Below are positions 1-6,678 of a DNA stretch of 10,779 nucleotides, piece by piece. The first letter of the stretch is position 1, and the number at the start of each line of letters is the position of its first letter. The stretch is from assembly GCA_938041275.1 (NCBI GenBank), contig CALISH010000116.1, positions 1 through 10,779 of the forward strand. The letters are read 5' to 3'. The notes beneath the pieces are model-generated. The model ran no database searches. It had not been told where the DNA came from and was given only the letters and a program-made list of their open reading frames with translations. A program made the position numbers and the translations under genes. Source of the stretch: an uncultured Solobacterium sp. (lineage in GTDB: Bacteria; Bacillota_I; Bacilli_A; Erysipelotrichales; Erysipelotrichaceae).

Positions 1-174
1 CTTTATACTGCATTAGGTATTCTGGTATCTAAATCAGCCCCAGGTGAAAAATTCTTATTCAATAACCCACAAGAAATGAAACAGGCTTTTGATAAAGTCA
101 TCGAAATGGGTATAGCTGGTCAATATGTAGTGGATACAATTTTCAAGGAGATGAGTAAATATGACCAACGATAA
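1..174 (+). CDS. C-terminal end of an unidentified protein (partial)
   Basis: An open frame enters from the left edge and ends at a TAA at 172-174, giving the last 57 residues (LYTALGILVSKSAPGEKF at the visible beginning, SKYDQR at the end). The start lies outside the window. The segment is mixed hydrophobic and charged, reads as helical, and has no membrane segment or catalytic motif that I recognise. The following small gene starts inside its last codons (overlap 161-174), so the two are probably translationally coupled. No function is assigned. Frame continuity, codon use like the neighbours and the coupled downstream start support it being a real gene. Confidence 0.75.
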   Translation, partial: LYTALGILVSKSAPGEKFLFNNPQEMKQAFDKVIEMGIAGQYVVDTIFKEMSKYDQR

Positions 175-322
175 CAAAGATATGTGTATCAATGTATTGG
201 AGATTATGTTTGACTATGTCTCTGATTATACTCATAAAGTTCCAGATATGGATAAGAAAGATGAGAATGGTAATAACATTCATCTCTTAAATATTATGGA
301 ACTTCATGGAGTAGAACTATAA
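161..322 (+). CDS. Small 53-residue acidic protein, unknown function
   Basis: This short frame runs from ATG at 161 to TAA at 320-322 and encodes 53 residues (MTNDNKDMCINVLEIMF at the start, NIMELHGVEL at the end). A good ribosome binding site, AAGGAG at 145-150, sits 10 bases upstream inside the preceding gene, and the 14-base overlap with that gene suggests translational coupling. It is rich in Asp, Asn, Met and Glu, with no transmembrane segment or cysteine pair. I do not recognise a family. The well-placed binding site and its fit between two other genes make it more likely real than chance. Confidence 0.6.
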   Translation: MTNDNKDMCINVLEIMFDYVSDYTHKVPDMDKKDENGNNIHLLNIMELHGVEL

Positions 323-350
323 GTATACTTTTAAAGGAAAGGATATCTAT

Positions 351-896
351 ATGGTAAGAAAAAGATATTCTAATGTAAAAGTATCCGACAACTTAAAAGC
401 TATCTCTGAAGATAACGAATATGGTAATCTCATACTTCATAAGAAGTATGGGATTATCCCATATTTTAAGTTTACAAGATACTTAAGTAAACTAAGGAAA
501 CACTCTCCATCTTATAAGGAACTTAGAGCTATGGCTTGTTTCATTAGAATAGCCAAACTAATCTTTTTTTATACACCCGGTGATAGATTAGATAAATCTG
601 ATATGGGTTTATCTAAATATAGATTAGATGCTCAGTTTAAAGATGATGATGTAATCATTTCTTATTTTCCTAAACCACATATTAGGATTGCTATCACTTT
701 ATCATATCTTGAAGATATCAATATCAGAATCTACAATTATGATGAAGAGAAAGAGCAGGCAAATGTATCATTCTCCGATGGTAATGCTAGTATAGAATGC
801 TTAGAAGATGAACAAATGTTTATTAACATCATTCGTCCATTAATGAGTGGATTCTGTAATATCTTAGAATACTATTACAACACAAAAACAGAATAG
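351..896 (+). CDS. Hypothetical phage protein, 181 residues
   Basis: The ATG at 351 is preceded by AAAGGAAAGGA (333-343) at suitable distance, and the frame ends at TAG 894-896. The first 60 or so residues are basic (MVRKRYSNVKV, KFTRYLSKLRKH). The middle contains a hydrophobic strand or helix (CFIRIAKLIFFY, about residues 62-73). The second half alternates short hydrophobic strands with acidic turns (DDDVIISYFPK, IRIAITLSYLEDINIRIYNYDEE), a mixed alpha/beta pattern suggesting a compact soluble domain. No known family is recognised. It is the last gene before a strong intrinsic terminator whose stem includes its own stop codon, so it closes the transcription unit entering from the left edge. 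Confidence 0.8.
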   Translation: MVRKRYSNVKVSDNLKAISEDNEYGNLILHKKYGIIPYFKFTRYLSKLRKHSPSYKELRAMACFIRIAKLIFFYTPGDRLDKSDMGLSKYRLDAQFKDDDVIISYFPKPHIRIAITLSYLEDINIRIYNYDEEKEQANVSFSDGNASIECLEDEQMFINIIRPLMSGFCNILEYYYNTKTE

Positions 897-925
897 GGCC
901 AATGGCTCTATTCTGATTATTTTTT
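889..925 (+). terminator. Intrinsic (rho-independent) terminator
   Basis: CAGAATAGGGCC (889-900) and GGCTCTATTCTG (904-915) form a 12-base-pair stem with one G-U pair and a three-base AAT loop, followed by ATTATTTTTT (916-925). The left arm covers the TAG stop of the 181-residue gene. Stem length, GC at the loop end and the T-run make it a convincing terminator for the leftmost operon. Confidence 0.88.
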
Positions 926-1029
926 GTCTAAATAGGTTTATAATGAAGATTCTTTAACGTAGAAAATTATTACATATACAACGTACTAATACAAGACAAA
1001 TTAAGCTTAGTATTAGGTGGTGAAAGCCA
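926..1029 (+). promoter_or_regulatory. Intergenic gap, probable promoter for the nuclease-helicase pair
   Basis: This non-coding gap of 104 bases follows a terminator and precedes an operon, so a promoter is expected here. A perfect TATAAT lies at 939-944, but the bases 17 upstream (ATTATT) are a poor -35 box. A second weak combination is TTTAAC (953-958) with TATACA (975-980), 16 bases apart. The gap ends with AGGTGGTGA (1015-1023), the ribosome binding site for the ATG at 1030. A phage-specific promoter recognised by a modified or phage sigma factor is also possible. The placement is inferred from context more than from box quality. Confidence 0.35.
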
Positions 1030-2136
1030 ATGAAAGACAGTAATTTATTCATAGAAGCACATATATCAGATATACACTTTGGGGTAATAAACCCAGAGAT
1101 AACTTATAAGATTCTTAGTGAGCAATTCACTAATGTAATAGCAAATATAGACGATTTAGACTTGGTATCCATAAATGGTGATTTGTTTCATCATAAGTTT
1201 ATGGGCAATTCAGATGCTATCTTTTATGCATTGAAATTCGTAGATGAATTGGTGACAGTATGCCGTAATAAGGGTTGTACATTATTCATCTTACATGGTA
1301 CACCATCTCATGATGCTAATCAAACTAAGCTATTCTATCAATATATGAACGATGAAACTGTAGATGTTAGAGTTATAGAGACTATACGGTTTGAATATGT
1401 AAATGGTAAGAAGATTCTCTGTATTCCTGAAATACCTGGATTAGGTAAAGAATATTATGAGAATATATTATATACTGAGACATACGATTCTGTATGTGCA
1501 CACGGAACTATCCGTGGAGCTATTTATGGGCGAAATGCAGAAGATTTAGATGCTCCATCCCCAATATTTAGTATTAATAACTTTATTTTATCAAATGGGC
1601 CAGTAATTGCTGGTCATGTTCATGTACCAGGTTGCTATGAAAGAGACTGGTACTATTGCGGTTCACCAATTAGATGGAATTTTGGTGAAGAACAGCCTAA
1701 GGGCTTTATAATTTTAGTACATAATACTTATACAAGACAGTATTATGTGAAATATATGCACATTAAGTCATTTAGATATGATACCATCAATATTGATGAT
1801 ATGATAGCTAGTGACCCAGTAACCATTTACAACTATTTGATGGACCTAAAAGCTCAGGGTATTGATAATATCCGTGTAGAACTTACAGCAGACCATCCAA
1901 ATATTAATATACTTAGAGACAAATTTAGAAATGACGGCTCGATTAAGTTTAAATGTGATTTTAAGAATGATATCATAAGACAACAAGCCAACGAAGTCTC
2001 GGAAAAATTTAAAGAGTATGACTATATTACCGATAAGAATCTATCAGAGTACGAGATACTCACAAGATATATCAATAGTAATAAGGGTTATACTTTTATA
2101 ACTACTGACCAATTGATCGATTTATTAAAAGAGTAA
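1030..2136 (+). CDS. SbcD/Mre11-like nuclease subunit (T4 gp47-like)
   Basis: This is a 368-residue calcineurin-type metallophosphoesterase of the SbcD/Mre11/T4 gp47 family. Members pair with an SbcC/Rad50/gp46 ATPase to resect DNA ends for recombination and phage replication. Metal-binding motifs appear in order: D14-x-H16 (ISDIHFG), G50-D51 (NGDLFHH), H94-D95 (HGTPSHD, at the place of the usual GNHD/E), H158 (CAHGT) and H196-x-H198 (AGHVH). The Mre11-type signature YCGSPIRWNFGEE (208-220) and KGF follow. Residues from about 245 form a C-terminal accessory region. Full length is close to T4 gp47 (about 340 residues). The binding site AGGTGGTGA precedes the ATG, and the helicase gene starts 15 bases after the stop. 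No gp46/SbcC partner lies in the window. The third motif departs from the textbook form by having Ser in the Asn position. Confidence 0.92.
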   Translation: MKDSNLFIEAHISDIHFGVINPEITYKILSEQFTNVIANIDDLDLVSINGDLFHHKFMGNSDAIFYALKFVDELVTVCRNKGCTLFILHGTPSHDANQTKLFYQYMNDETVDVRVIETIRFEYVNGKKILCIPEIPGLGKEYYENILYTETYDSVCAHGTIRGAIYGRNAEDLDAPSPIFSINNFILSNGPVIAGHVHVPGCYERDWYYCGSPIRWNFGEEQPKGFIILVHNTYTRQYYVKYMHIKSFRYDTINIDDMIASDPVTIYNYLMDLKAQGIDNIRVELTADHPNINILRDKFRNDGSIKFKCDFKNDIIRQQANEVSEKFKEYDYITDKNLSEYEILTRYINSNKGYTFITTDQLIDLLKE

Positions 2137-2151
2137 AGTGAGGTAGGATTA

Positions 2152-4350
2152 ATGGCTAGAGGTAATGAATTAAACAATAAATTCATGATTGAATGGCCTA
2201 ATCTAGTTATATACGTTAGGTACGTATTCCAAACGTTATACAGACAAGACAATCGAGAAATCTTAGCTACGTTGTTAAAGCTTATGAATAAGATGGACCC
2301 AGAAAAGGTTTATGATATCAAGACTCAAGAAAAGCATATAAACGTATTTAAGTTTCTCAAGGCTTTATTAGAAAGAAGACTTAATGGTAATAAAGATAAA
2401 GAGCTTCTTATCGAAGTGTGTTCTGATGGATTAATTAAGAAGCACTTACCATTAAACCAAATAGACAATGACTTGAATAGTAGTGACTTCTCAGTTATAG
2501 AGCAACGTATCTATTCTGACTATGAAAACTATTCAGTTATTACATACATGGCACAAGCCCATGATAAATTCATTGAGTTGACTACAGCCGGTAGCCAACT
2601 AGAACGTGAAGCAGTATTAAAAGATATGCGTTTTAGATTACGTGATATTGGTACGACTTTACGTCAAACAGCTAATACAGCAACAGGGTCAGAGACATTC
2701 TCATTGACAGATTCTGATGTATTTATCAGAACTATGGGTAGTGTATATGACCGTTTGCATAACCCATCCACTAAGCTTAAGACTGGTATGCAAGCATTTA
2801 ATAATATTATCTCTGGCGGTTTCGAGAATGGTCGTATTTATCTACTATTCGGTCTACCAGGTGAGGGTAAATCAATGACAATGCTTAACTTAGCATTGCA
2901 ATTGAAAAAGTTTAATAGGGAGTATCAACCTAAAGATCCAACTAAAAGACCATGTATTGTGTATCTTACAATGGAAAATTCTCTTGAAGAAACTATTGAA
3001 CGTGCACATGGTATCTTAGTAGCTAAAGATTTTGATAGAAGATTATCATTAGAAGAATTGACAGAGCAATTTAAGAATAATGGTTTTGCGGTAACTGATG
3101 ATGACCCTATTGATATCGTTATTAAGTATATCCCAGCTAATACTGTAGATACTGATTATGTATATGCATTGTATGATGAGTTAGCCGATAGTAATAAAGA
3201 AGTCATTTGTATGGTACAAGATTATATCAAACGTATTAAATGTCGTGATTTTGATATTCTAGGTAAAGATCCATACATGGCATTAGGTTCTGTAGTAGAT
3301 GAGTTCAAACAATTTGCTATAGACAAAGATATTCCAGTAATAACTGCGTCACAATTAAACCGTGAAGCAGCTAAAGCTATCGATGAGGGACGTAAGATTA
3401 GTCGTAATAACTTGGTAGAATGCGTCGGTCGTAATAATATCGGTGAGTCTATCAAGATTCTAGAAAATATCGATAGTGGTATTATCATTATTCCTGAGAA
3501 AGATGCCGCAGATAATCCATATATGGGCTTCTCTCTCATTAAGAGTCGTTATGGTACTAACGCACCTAAGAGATTCTATCATCCATTCAATCCAGAGAAA
3601 CCAGTTGAGTTGCTTTGTGACGTAGGATGTACACAACCAGTTTATAGATTGACTATGACTGATTTATCATTAGCAGCACAAAATGCTGAATCTGTAAGAA
3701 ATACTAAGCCAGAAGAAGTAAAGAGTGCTGAAAGCGAATTAAAGTCTACAGATCCTAAGATTCCTATTAAAGAGGAATCTAAAGATGACGCTAAACCTGT
3801 AGATAAAGAACAAGCTAGATTAGAACGTCAAAAGAAGAAGATGACACCAGAATATTCTGGCACATTACCTAGTGGAACTAAAGCTATCGCTCGAGGAGTT
3901 AATCCATTTGCTATAGCTAAACTAGAAATGACAGTTGACAAGTTCAATCAAGATAAGATTAATGGGTTTAAGAAATCTGAGTATACTGATCGTTCATTAG
4001 ATATGATTAGGTATAACTTAGAGATTCCTGTTAATGCATTAGAATCTGATATATGTCCATATATCCCACCAGAAGAATTTGATGAGATGGTATATGTACG
4101 TAAAGGCAGAGCTAATGAGGCTTTAGATAAGGCTCAAGCAAGAGAATATCTAAATCTTATTAGGAAATGGTCTCCACGTCAAGGTGAGTTTAAATCTCCA
4201 TCTATGTTTGTAGCATTACCAAATCAAAGTATATTATCCGTAGGGTATTTTGCTGAGCAACATGGTATGAAAGATAAAATCAAACCAATGTTTAGAAGTG
4301 CAGAACCAATCCCTATGTTTATAGAAGAACCATCATATGATATAAATTAA
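2152..4350 (+). CDS. DnaB-like replicative helicase with C-terminal extension
   Basis: This is a RecA-fold, hexameric-type helicase of 732 residues that would unwind duplex DNA at the phage fork. Residues 1-200 are a helical N-terminal region. The segment STKLKTGMQAFNNIISGGFENGRIYLLFG leads into Walker A GLPGEGKS (234-241). The Walker B position is VICMVQDYI (D357-Y358). TASQLNR (398-404) matches the DnaB H4-like motif, and SLIKSRYG with K464/R466 matches the KxRxG region carrying the arginine finger. The core ends near residue 500. About 230 further residues follow: a charged linker (about 520-565, rich in Lys and Glu) and a distinct domain not seen in ordinary DnaB (usually about 450-470 residues). 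The ribosome binding site is GTGAGGTAGGA. The gene lies directly after the gp47-like nuclease, consistent with a replication/recombination unit. Confidence 0.9.
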   Translation: MARGNELNNKFMIEWPNLVIYVRYVFQTLYRQDNREILATLLKLMNKMDPEKVYDIKTQEKHINVFKFLKALLERRLNGNKDKELLIEVCSDGLIKKHLPLNQIDNDLNSSDFSVIEQRIYSDYENYSVITYMAQAHDKFIELTTAGSQLEREAVLKDMRFRLRDIGTTLRQTANTATGSETFSLTDSDVFIRTMGSVYDRLHNPSTKLKTGMQAFNNIISGGFENGRIYLLFGLPGEGKSMTMLNLALQLKKFNREYQPKDPTKRPCIVYLTMENSLEETIERAHGILVAKDFDRRLSLEELTEQFKNNGFAVTDDDPIDIVIKYIPANTVDTDYVYALYDELADSNKEVICMVQDYIKRIKCRDFDILGKDPYMALGSVVDEFKQFAIDKDIPVITASQLNREAAKAIDEGRKISRNNLVECVGRNNIGESIKILENIDSGIIIIPEKDAADNPYMGFSLIKSRYGTNAPKRFYHPFNPEKPVELLCDVGCTQPVYRLTMTDLSLAAQNAESVRNTKPEEVKSAESELKSTDPKIPIKEESKDDAKPVDKEQARLERQKKKMTPEYSGTLPSGTKAIARGVNPFAIAKLEMTVDKFNQDKINGFKKSEYTDRSLDMIRYNLEIPVNALESDICPYIPPEEFDEMVYVRKGRANEALDKAQAREYLNLIRKWSPRQGEFKSPSMFVALPNQSILSVGYFAEQHGMKDKIKPMFRSAEPIPMFIEEPSYDIN

Positions 4351-4352
4351 AA

Positions 4353-4381
4353 CACAGAAGAGTACAGTGTACTCTTCCGTG
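4353..4381. terminator. Hairpin terminator between convergent genes
   Basis: GAAGAGTAC (4357-4365) and GTACTCTTC (4369-4377) form a perfect 9-base-pair stem with an AGT loop. CAC (4353-4355) and GTG (4379-4381) extend it past a single A-C mismatch. On the minus strand the stem is followed by TTTTAATTTATA, a fair T-run, so it should terminate the minus-strand baseplate pair. On the plus strand it lies just after the helicase stop but the following bases are not T-rich, so it would be weaker there. Confidence 0.75.
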
Positions 4382-4387
4382 AGTAGA

Positions 4388-4813
4388 TTAGTTTATATCA
4401 TGTGAATAGTTATAAGAATCTATATACTTCTTATTAGAAGCATAGACATACGAAAGTAAATTAAGTAGTTCATTCTTTGGAATCAAGTATATAGTTCTCT
4501 TATTAAAGTCTTTAATACTATATAAACCATTGATAGCTAATATGATGTAATGGAATTCACTATTACCATAGATATCATGTGCTAAAAGCTTTGGTTTATA
4601 TTTATATTTACGAAACTCTTCATCAGTTAAGGTTATCTTATATGCTTCTCTCTTGAAGTCATTAAGATAATCTGTAGTGATTAAGTTTCTAAAAGGGATT
4701 TCCAATGTCCCTTTGGGTGACGATTTCATATAGTACGAGTAAGCATGAAAGTCTGAGTTATTCACTGGTTTCATACTAATGAATTCTTGGATACTACTTA
4801 TCTCTGTAGGCAT
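4388..4813 (-). CDS. Probable baseplate wedge protein, T4 gp53-like
   Basis: A 141-residue protein on the minus strand. Residues 72-97, YKPKLLAHDIYGNSEFHYIILAINGL, follow the pattern typical of T4 gp53-type baseplate wedge proteins: a chain of the form 'P..lA.d.YG....y.iil..N.i', followed by a strand and a helical tail (RTIYLIPKNELLNLLSYVYASN). Gp53-like proteins join wedges around the tail hub in contractile-tailed phages, and a length of about 140-200 residues is usual. The start is ATG at 4813-4811 with GGGAGG (complement of 4821-4826) 7 bases upstream, overlapping the preceding minus-strand gene by 20 bases. The family call rests on pattern recognition of one segment. The partner gene also looks like a baseplate component, which supports it. 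Confidence 0.55.
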   Translation of the reverse strand: MPTEISSIQEFISMKPVNNSDFHAYSYYMKSSPKGTLEIPFRNLITTDYLNDFKREAYKITLTDEEFRKYKYKPKLLAHDIYGNSEFHYIILAINGLYSIKDFNKRTIYLIPKNELLNLLSYVYASNKKYIDSYNYSHDIN

Positions 4814-5162
4814 CGTAATCCCTCCCTATAACAATTGGTTTAGTAATATCGCCACTAGGGAAACCGATTATAAATCTAGTCCCAGGTGGGATATACTTAT
4901 ATGGATATTGTCTAGCAACTTCTTTAGGCATTTCCACTAATATATTAGACCCAACCTGAATCTTACCACCCTTAATAGGTTCTTTATTGATAAGATTTGA
5001 TGGTTGTACGTTTATAGTTTGCTTTGTGCTAGACTTAAGATTCATAGGATTCAATGAGGGTAAATAGAAAGTTTGAAATCCTGGCTTATATTTATCGCAA
5101 GGTGACGTTAATATGCCGATTTCAGTATGCTGGAAGTCGGTATTTGTGTTATATTCATTCAT
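4794..5162 (-). CDS. Probable OB-fold baseplate protein (gp5/VgrG-type N-terminal fold)
   Basis: A 122-residue protein on the minus strand. The C-terminal half (about residues 64-117) reads KGGKIQVGSNILVEMP, YIPPGTRFIIGF, PSGDITKPIVIGRDYD. That is the strand pattern and 'F..GD...P.viG' turn common to OB-fold domains of baseplate hub and spike proteins such as the T4 gp5 N-terminal domain. The N-terminal half (IGILTSPCDKYKPGFQTFYLPSLNPM) has no match that I recognise. There is no lysozyme or beta-helix domain, so it would be a stand-alone OB-fold. The start is ATG 5162-5160 with AGGAGG (complement of 5172-5177) 9 bases upstream. The stop overlaps the next minus-strand gene by 20 bases, so the two are coupled. 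The fold call is an inference. Confidence 0.5.
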   Translation of the reverse strand: MNEYNTNTDFQHTEIGILTSPCDKYKPGFQTFYLPSLNPMNLKSSTKQTINVQPSNLINKEPIKGGKIQVGSNILVEMPKEVARQYPYKYIPPGTRFIIGFPSGDITKPIVIGRDYDAYRDK

Positions 5163-5214
5163 GTCGTAAATCCTCCTGATTACAATACTGTTTCAGAGGT
5201 AGAAAGGTACTCTT

Positions 5215-5751
5215 ATGGGAAGCATGTTTGTTAGCGTTCAAAAAATTCCAACTTATACGAGGCAAGAATTTGAAAAGGATGTATTCTATACCTGTGGTTT
5301 AGTATACAATCCTGCTAAGTCTCTTCAAATTATGTTTGAAACTGATGCAGGACAGTTAATTCCTGTATTTATCAAAGGTAGACCATTATGCTTTGAGCAA
5401 GATGCTCAAGCATTGACTCTACAAAATCCAGTTATTTATGATCCTTTGAATAATGTGGCTATTATGAAGACATTATTCGATATGTATCTAGATTTGATCC
5501 AAGAATCTCCTACAGTGGTGACTTATGCTAAAGTTAATCCTAAGAAAAGAGATATTAAGGGTCAAGTTCAAATTGTAATGGATAATGGTGTAACTTACAC
5601 ATCTGGTATCTATTACAATGACAGTCTTAAGTATATGGACTGCATAAATTATTTATGTGGCTATGATACTTCCAATCTTAAAGAAATAGACTTCACTCAA
5701 TCTGAAATGGAAGCTATCAAAGAACGTAGTAGAGCTAAGAGAGGGTGGTAA
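5215..5751 (+). CDS. Hypothetical phage protein, 178 residues
   Basis: The ATG at 5215 follows AAAGG (5203-5207) by 7 bases. A second Met four codons in (5224) is possible but worse spaced. The gene is divergent from the baseplate pair, and the 52 bases between them carry the binding sites of both genes. The protein appears soluble and mixed alpha/beta, with strands such as LQIMFETDAGQLIPVFIKG and VQIVMDNGVTYTSGIYY. It has a helical middle (IMKTLFDMYLDLIQE) and a basic tail (IKERSRAKRGW). I recognise no catalytic motif or family. It ends two bases before the start of the first membrane paralogue, so it is the first gene of the long plus-strand operon. Confidence 0.8.
   Translation: MGSMFVSVQKIPTYTRQEFEKDVFYTCGLVYNPAKSLQIMFETDAGQLIPVFIKGRPLCFEQDAQALTLQNPVIYDPLNNVAIMKTLFDMYLDLIQESPTVVTYAKVNPKKRDIKGQVQIVMDNGVTYTSGIYYNDSLKYMDCINYLCGYDTSNLKEIDFTQSEMEAIKERSRAKRGW
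5742..5748 (+). promoter_or_regulatory. Ribosome binding site that decides the start of the first paralogue
   Basis: AGGGTGG lies 5 bases before ATG at 5754. An in-frame GTG at 5745 falls inside this site and has no site of its own, so 5754 is the better start. The site is encoded by the last codons of the upstream gene. Confidence 0.65.
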
Positions 5752-5753
5752 CT

Positions 5754-6071
5754 ATGGATTTGAATACACAGCAGAAAATAAATAAATATATAATGTATAT
5801 TGCGGTTATAGTATTAATTATTATGGCCGTATTTACTATAGCTAGTGCCGCATTTGGTATATTCCGTGTAAATACATCAGAAAAACACTCTAAAGTGCAT
5901 CCAGTGGAGAATAAATATATTCCAGCTATTGGTGGACAAATAGCAGTTGCATATGACTATCCATCAAGTGATGCTATTAATGATATGATAGCTCAAGGGT
6001 ATGAAGTGGTTGCAATGGTTCATGATGATTTAAAAGATCAATCTATTGTAGTATATAAAAGGGTGAAGTAA
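5754..6071 (+). CDS. Membrane-anchored small protein, paralogue 1 of 4
   Basis: From ATG 5754 the protein has 105 residues. Residues 1-11 are polar, and a single transmembrane helix follows (about 12-36, YIMYIAVIVLIIMAVFTIA and onward), then a short linker. The domain shared with the next three genes follows from about residue 55: IPAIGGQIAVAYDYP, INDMIAQGYEVVAMV, SIVVYKRVK. The shared pattern is P-A-[IV]-[GN]-[GD], a strand, I-x-D-M-x-x-[RQ]-G-Y/F, two strands, and [YF]-x-R-V-x at the end. The positively charged residue near the helix and its single span suggest an anchor with a small folded domain on one side of the membrane. The 'helix, G-[YW], strand, charged turn, strand ending in R' layout resembles DUF4177-type small domains, as an inference only. 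Function is unknown. Confidence 0.78.
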   Translation: MDLNTQQKINKYIMYIAVIVLIIMAVFTIASAAFGIFRVNTSEKHSKVHPVENKYIPAIGGQIAVAYDYPSSDAINDMIAQGYEVVAMVHDDLKDQSIVVYKRVK

Positions 6072-6073
6072 AA

Positions 6074-6367
6074 ATGAAGAGACTTATTATTTTAGCAATG
6101 CTTATAATTTCTTTGGTTTCTGTTACAGGTTGCACTACAACGTTTAGTTCAGCCCATAATAGAGCAGTTGATTATAATGAAACTGCATTAAAAGACGTAA
6201 ACCCAGCTATAAATGATACAGTTATAGTTTCTTATAAGTATGATGCTGAAGTAAACCAAGGTATAGCTGATATGAAAGATCGTGGTTTCAAAATTAAAGG
6301 TGTAACTGTACGTGATAGTGGTTTTGGCGGCGGAAGAACTGTAGTTGTTTATACACGGGTACAATAG
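6074..6367 (+). CDS. Small lipoprotein, paralogue 2 of 4
   Basis: A 97-residue predicted lipoprotein. The N-terminus MKRLIILAMLIISLVSVTGC is a signal peptide with a basic start, a hydrophobic core and the lipobox V-T-G-C with lipidated Cys20. The mature part carries the domain shared with its neighbours: NPAINDTVIVSYKY, GIADMKDRGFKIKGVTV, RTVVVYTRVQ. A glycine-rich insert (DSGFGGGRT) lies between the last two strands. It starts two bases after the previous stop, and its binding site AAAAGGGTGA (6057-6066) is made by the codons for the preceding C-terminal KRVK. The product should be exported and tethered to the outer face of the cytoplasmic membrane, or the periplasmic leaflet in a diderm. 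Role unknown. Confidence 0.83.
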   Translation: MKRLIILAMLIISLVSVTGCTTTFSSAHNRAVDYNETALKDVNPAINDTVIVSYKYDAEVNQGIADMKDRGFKIKGVTVRDSGFGGGRTVVVYTRVQ

Positions 6368-6368
6368 T

Positions 6369-6677
6369 ATGAAAACTTTAATGATTATATTTCTATCAGC
6401 GATTACATTATTTATTACAAGCTGTGGGATAGATACTAGAACTGATACAGAAAAATATCTGACATATGATATAGCTATTATGATTAATGATAGGTCATTA
6501 GAAAAAGCTACACCAGATATTGGTGGTATTAAACTAGTTAGATATCTACCAGTATCTGTAGATGCTGGTATAGCTGATATGGAGTCTCGTGGTTATAAGG
6601 TAAAACAAATAACTGATACTTCAAATGTACCATTCCAACCATTAGCAATTACTGTTATGTATGAAAGGGTAAAATAA
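6369..6677 (+). CDS. Small lipoprotein, paralogue 3 of 4
   Basis: The start is ATG 6369, one base after the previous stop, giving 102 residues; an in-frame TTG at 6345 is less likely because the signal peptide begins properly at MKTLMIIFLSAITLFITSC. That signal ends in the lipobox I-T-S-C (Cys19). The shared domain follows: TPDIGGIKLVRYLP, GIADMESRGYKVKQIT, ITVMYERVK. It is closest to the second paralogue (both contain GIADM..RG[YF]K[IV]K), which suggests that these two arose by a recent duplication within the cassette. The binding site is the weak GGGT at 6357-6360, so translation is probably coupled to the gene upstream. Predicted as surface- or periplasm-exposed lipoprotein; function unknown. 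Confidence 0.83.
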   Translation: MKTLMIIFLSAITLFITSCGIDTRTDTEKYLTYDIAIMINDRSLEKATPDIGGIKLVRYLPVSVDAGIADMESRGYKVKQITDTSNVPFQPLAITVMYERVK

Positions 6678-6678
6678 T

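Noticed and set aside
321..330. Perfect palindrome AAGTATACTT before the 181-residue gene
   Set aside because: A 10-base AT-rich palindrome is expected by chance in sequence this AT-rich, and it has no partner copies at other gene starts, so no operator is claimed.
3222..3539. Open frame on the minus strand inside the DnaB-like helicase gene
   Set aside because: It lies wholly within a gene with clear helicase motifs, has no convincing ribosome binding site, and its translation (rich in Ser, Leu, Ile and Arg) looks like an antisense artefact.
5116..5140. Imperfect hairpin CCGATTTC / GAAGTCGG near the start of the OB-fold-like gene
   Set aside because: The stem is only 8 pairs with a wobble or mismatch and a 9-base loop, lies within coding sequence, and has no T-run; not enough for a regulatory call.
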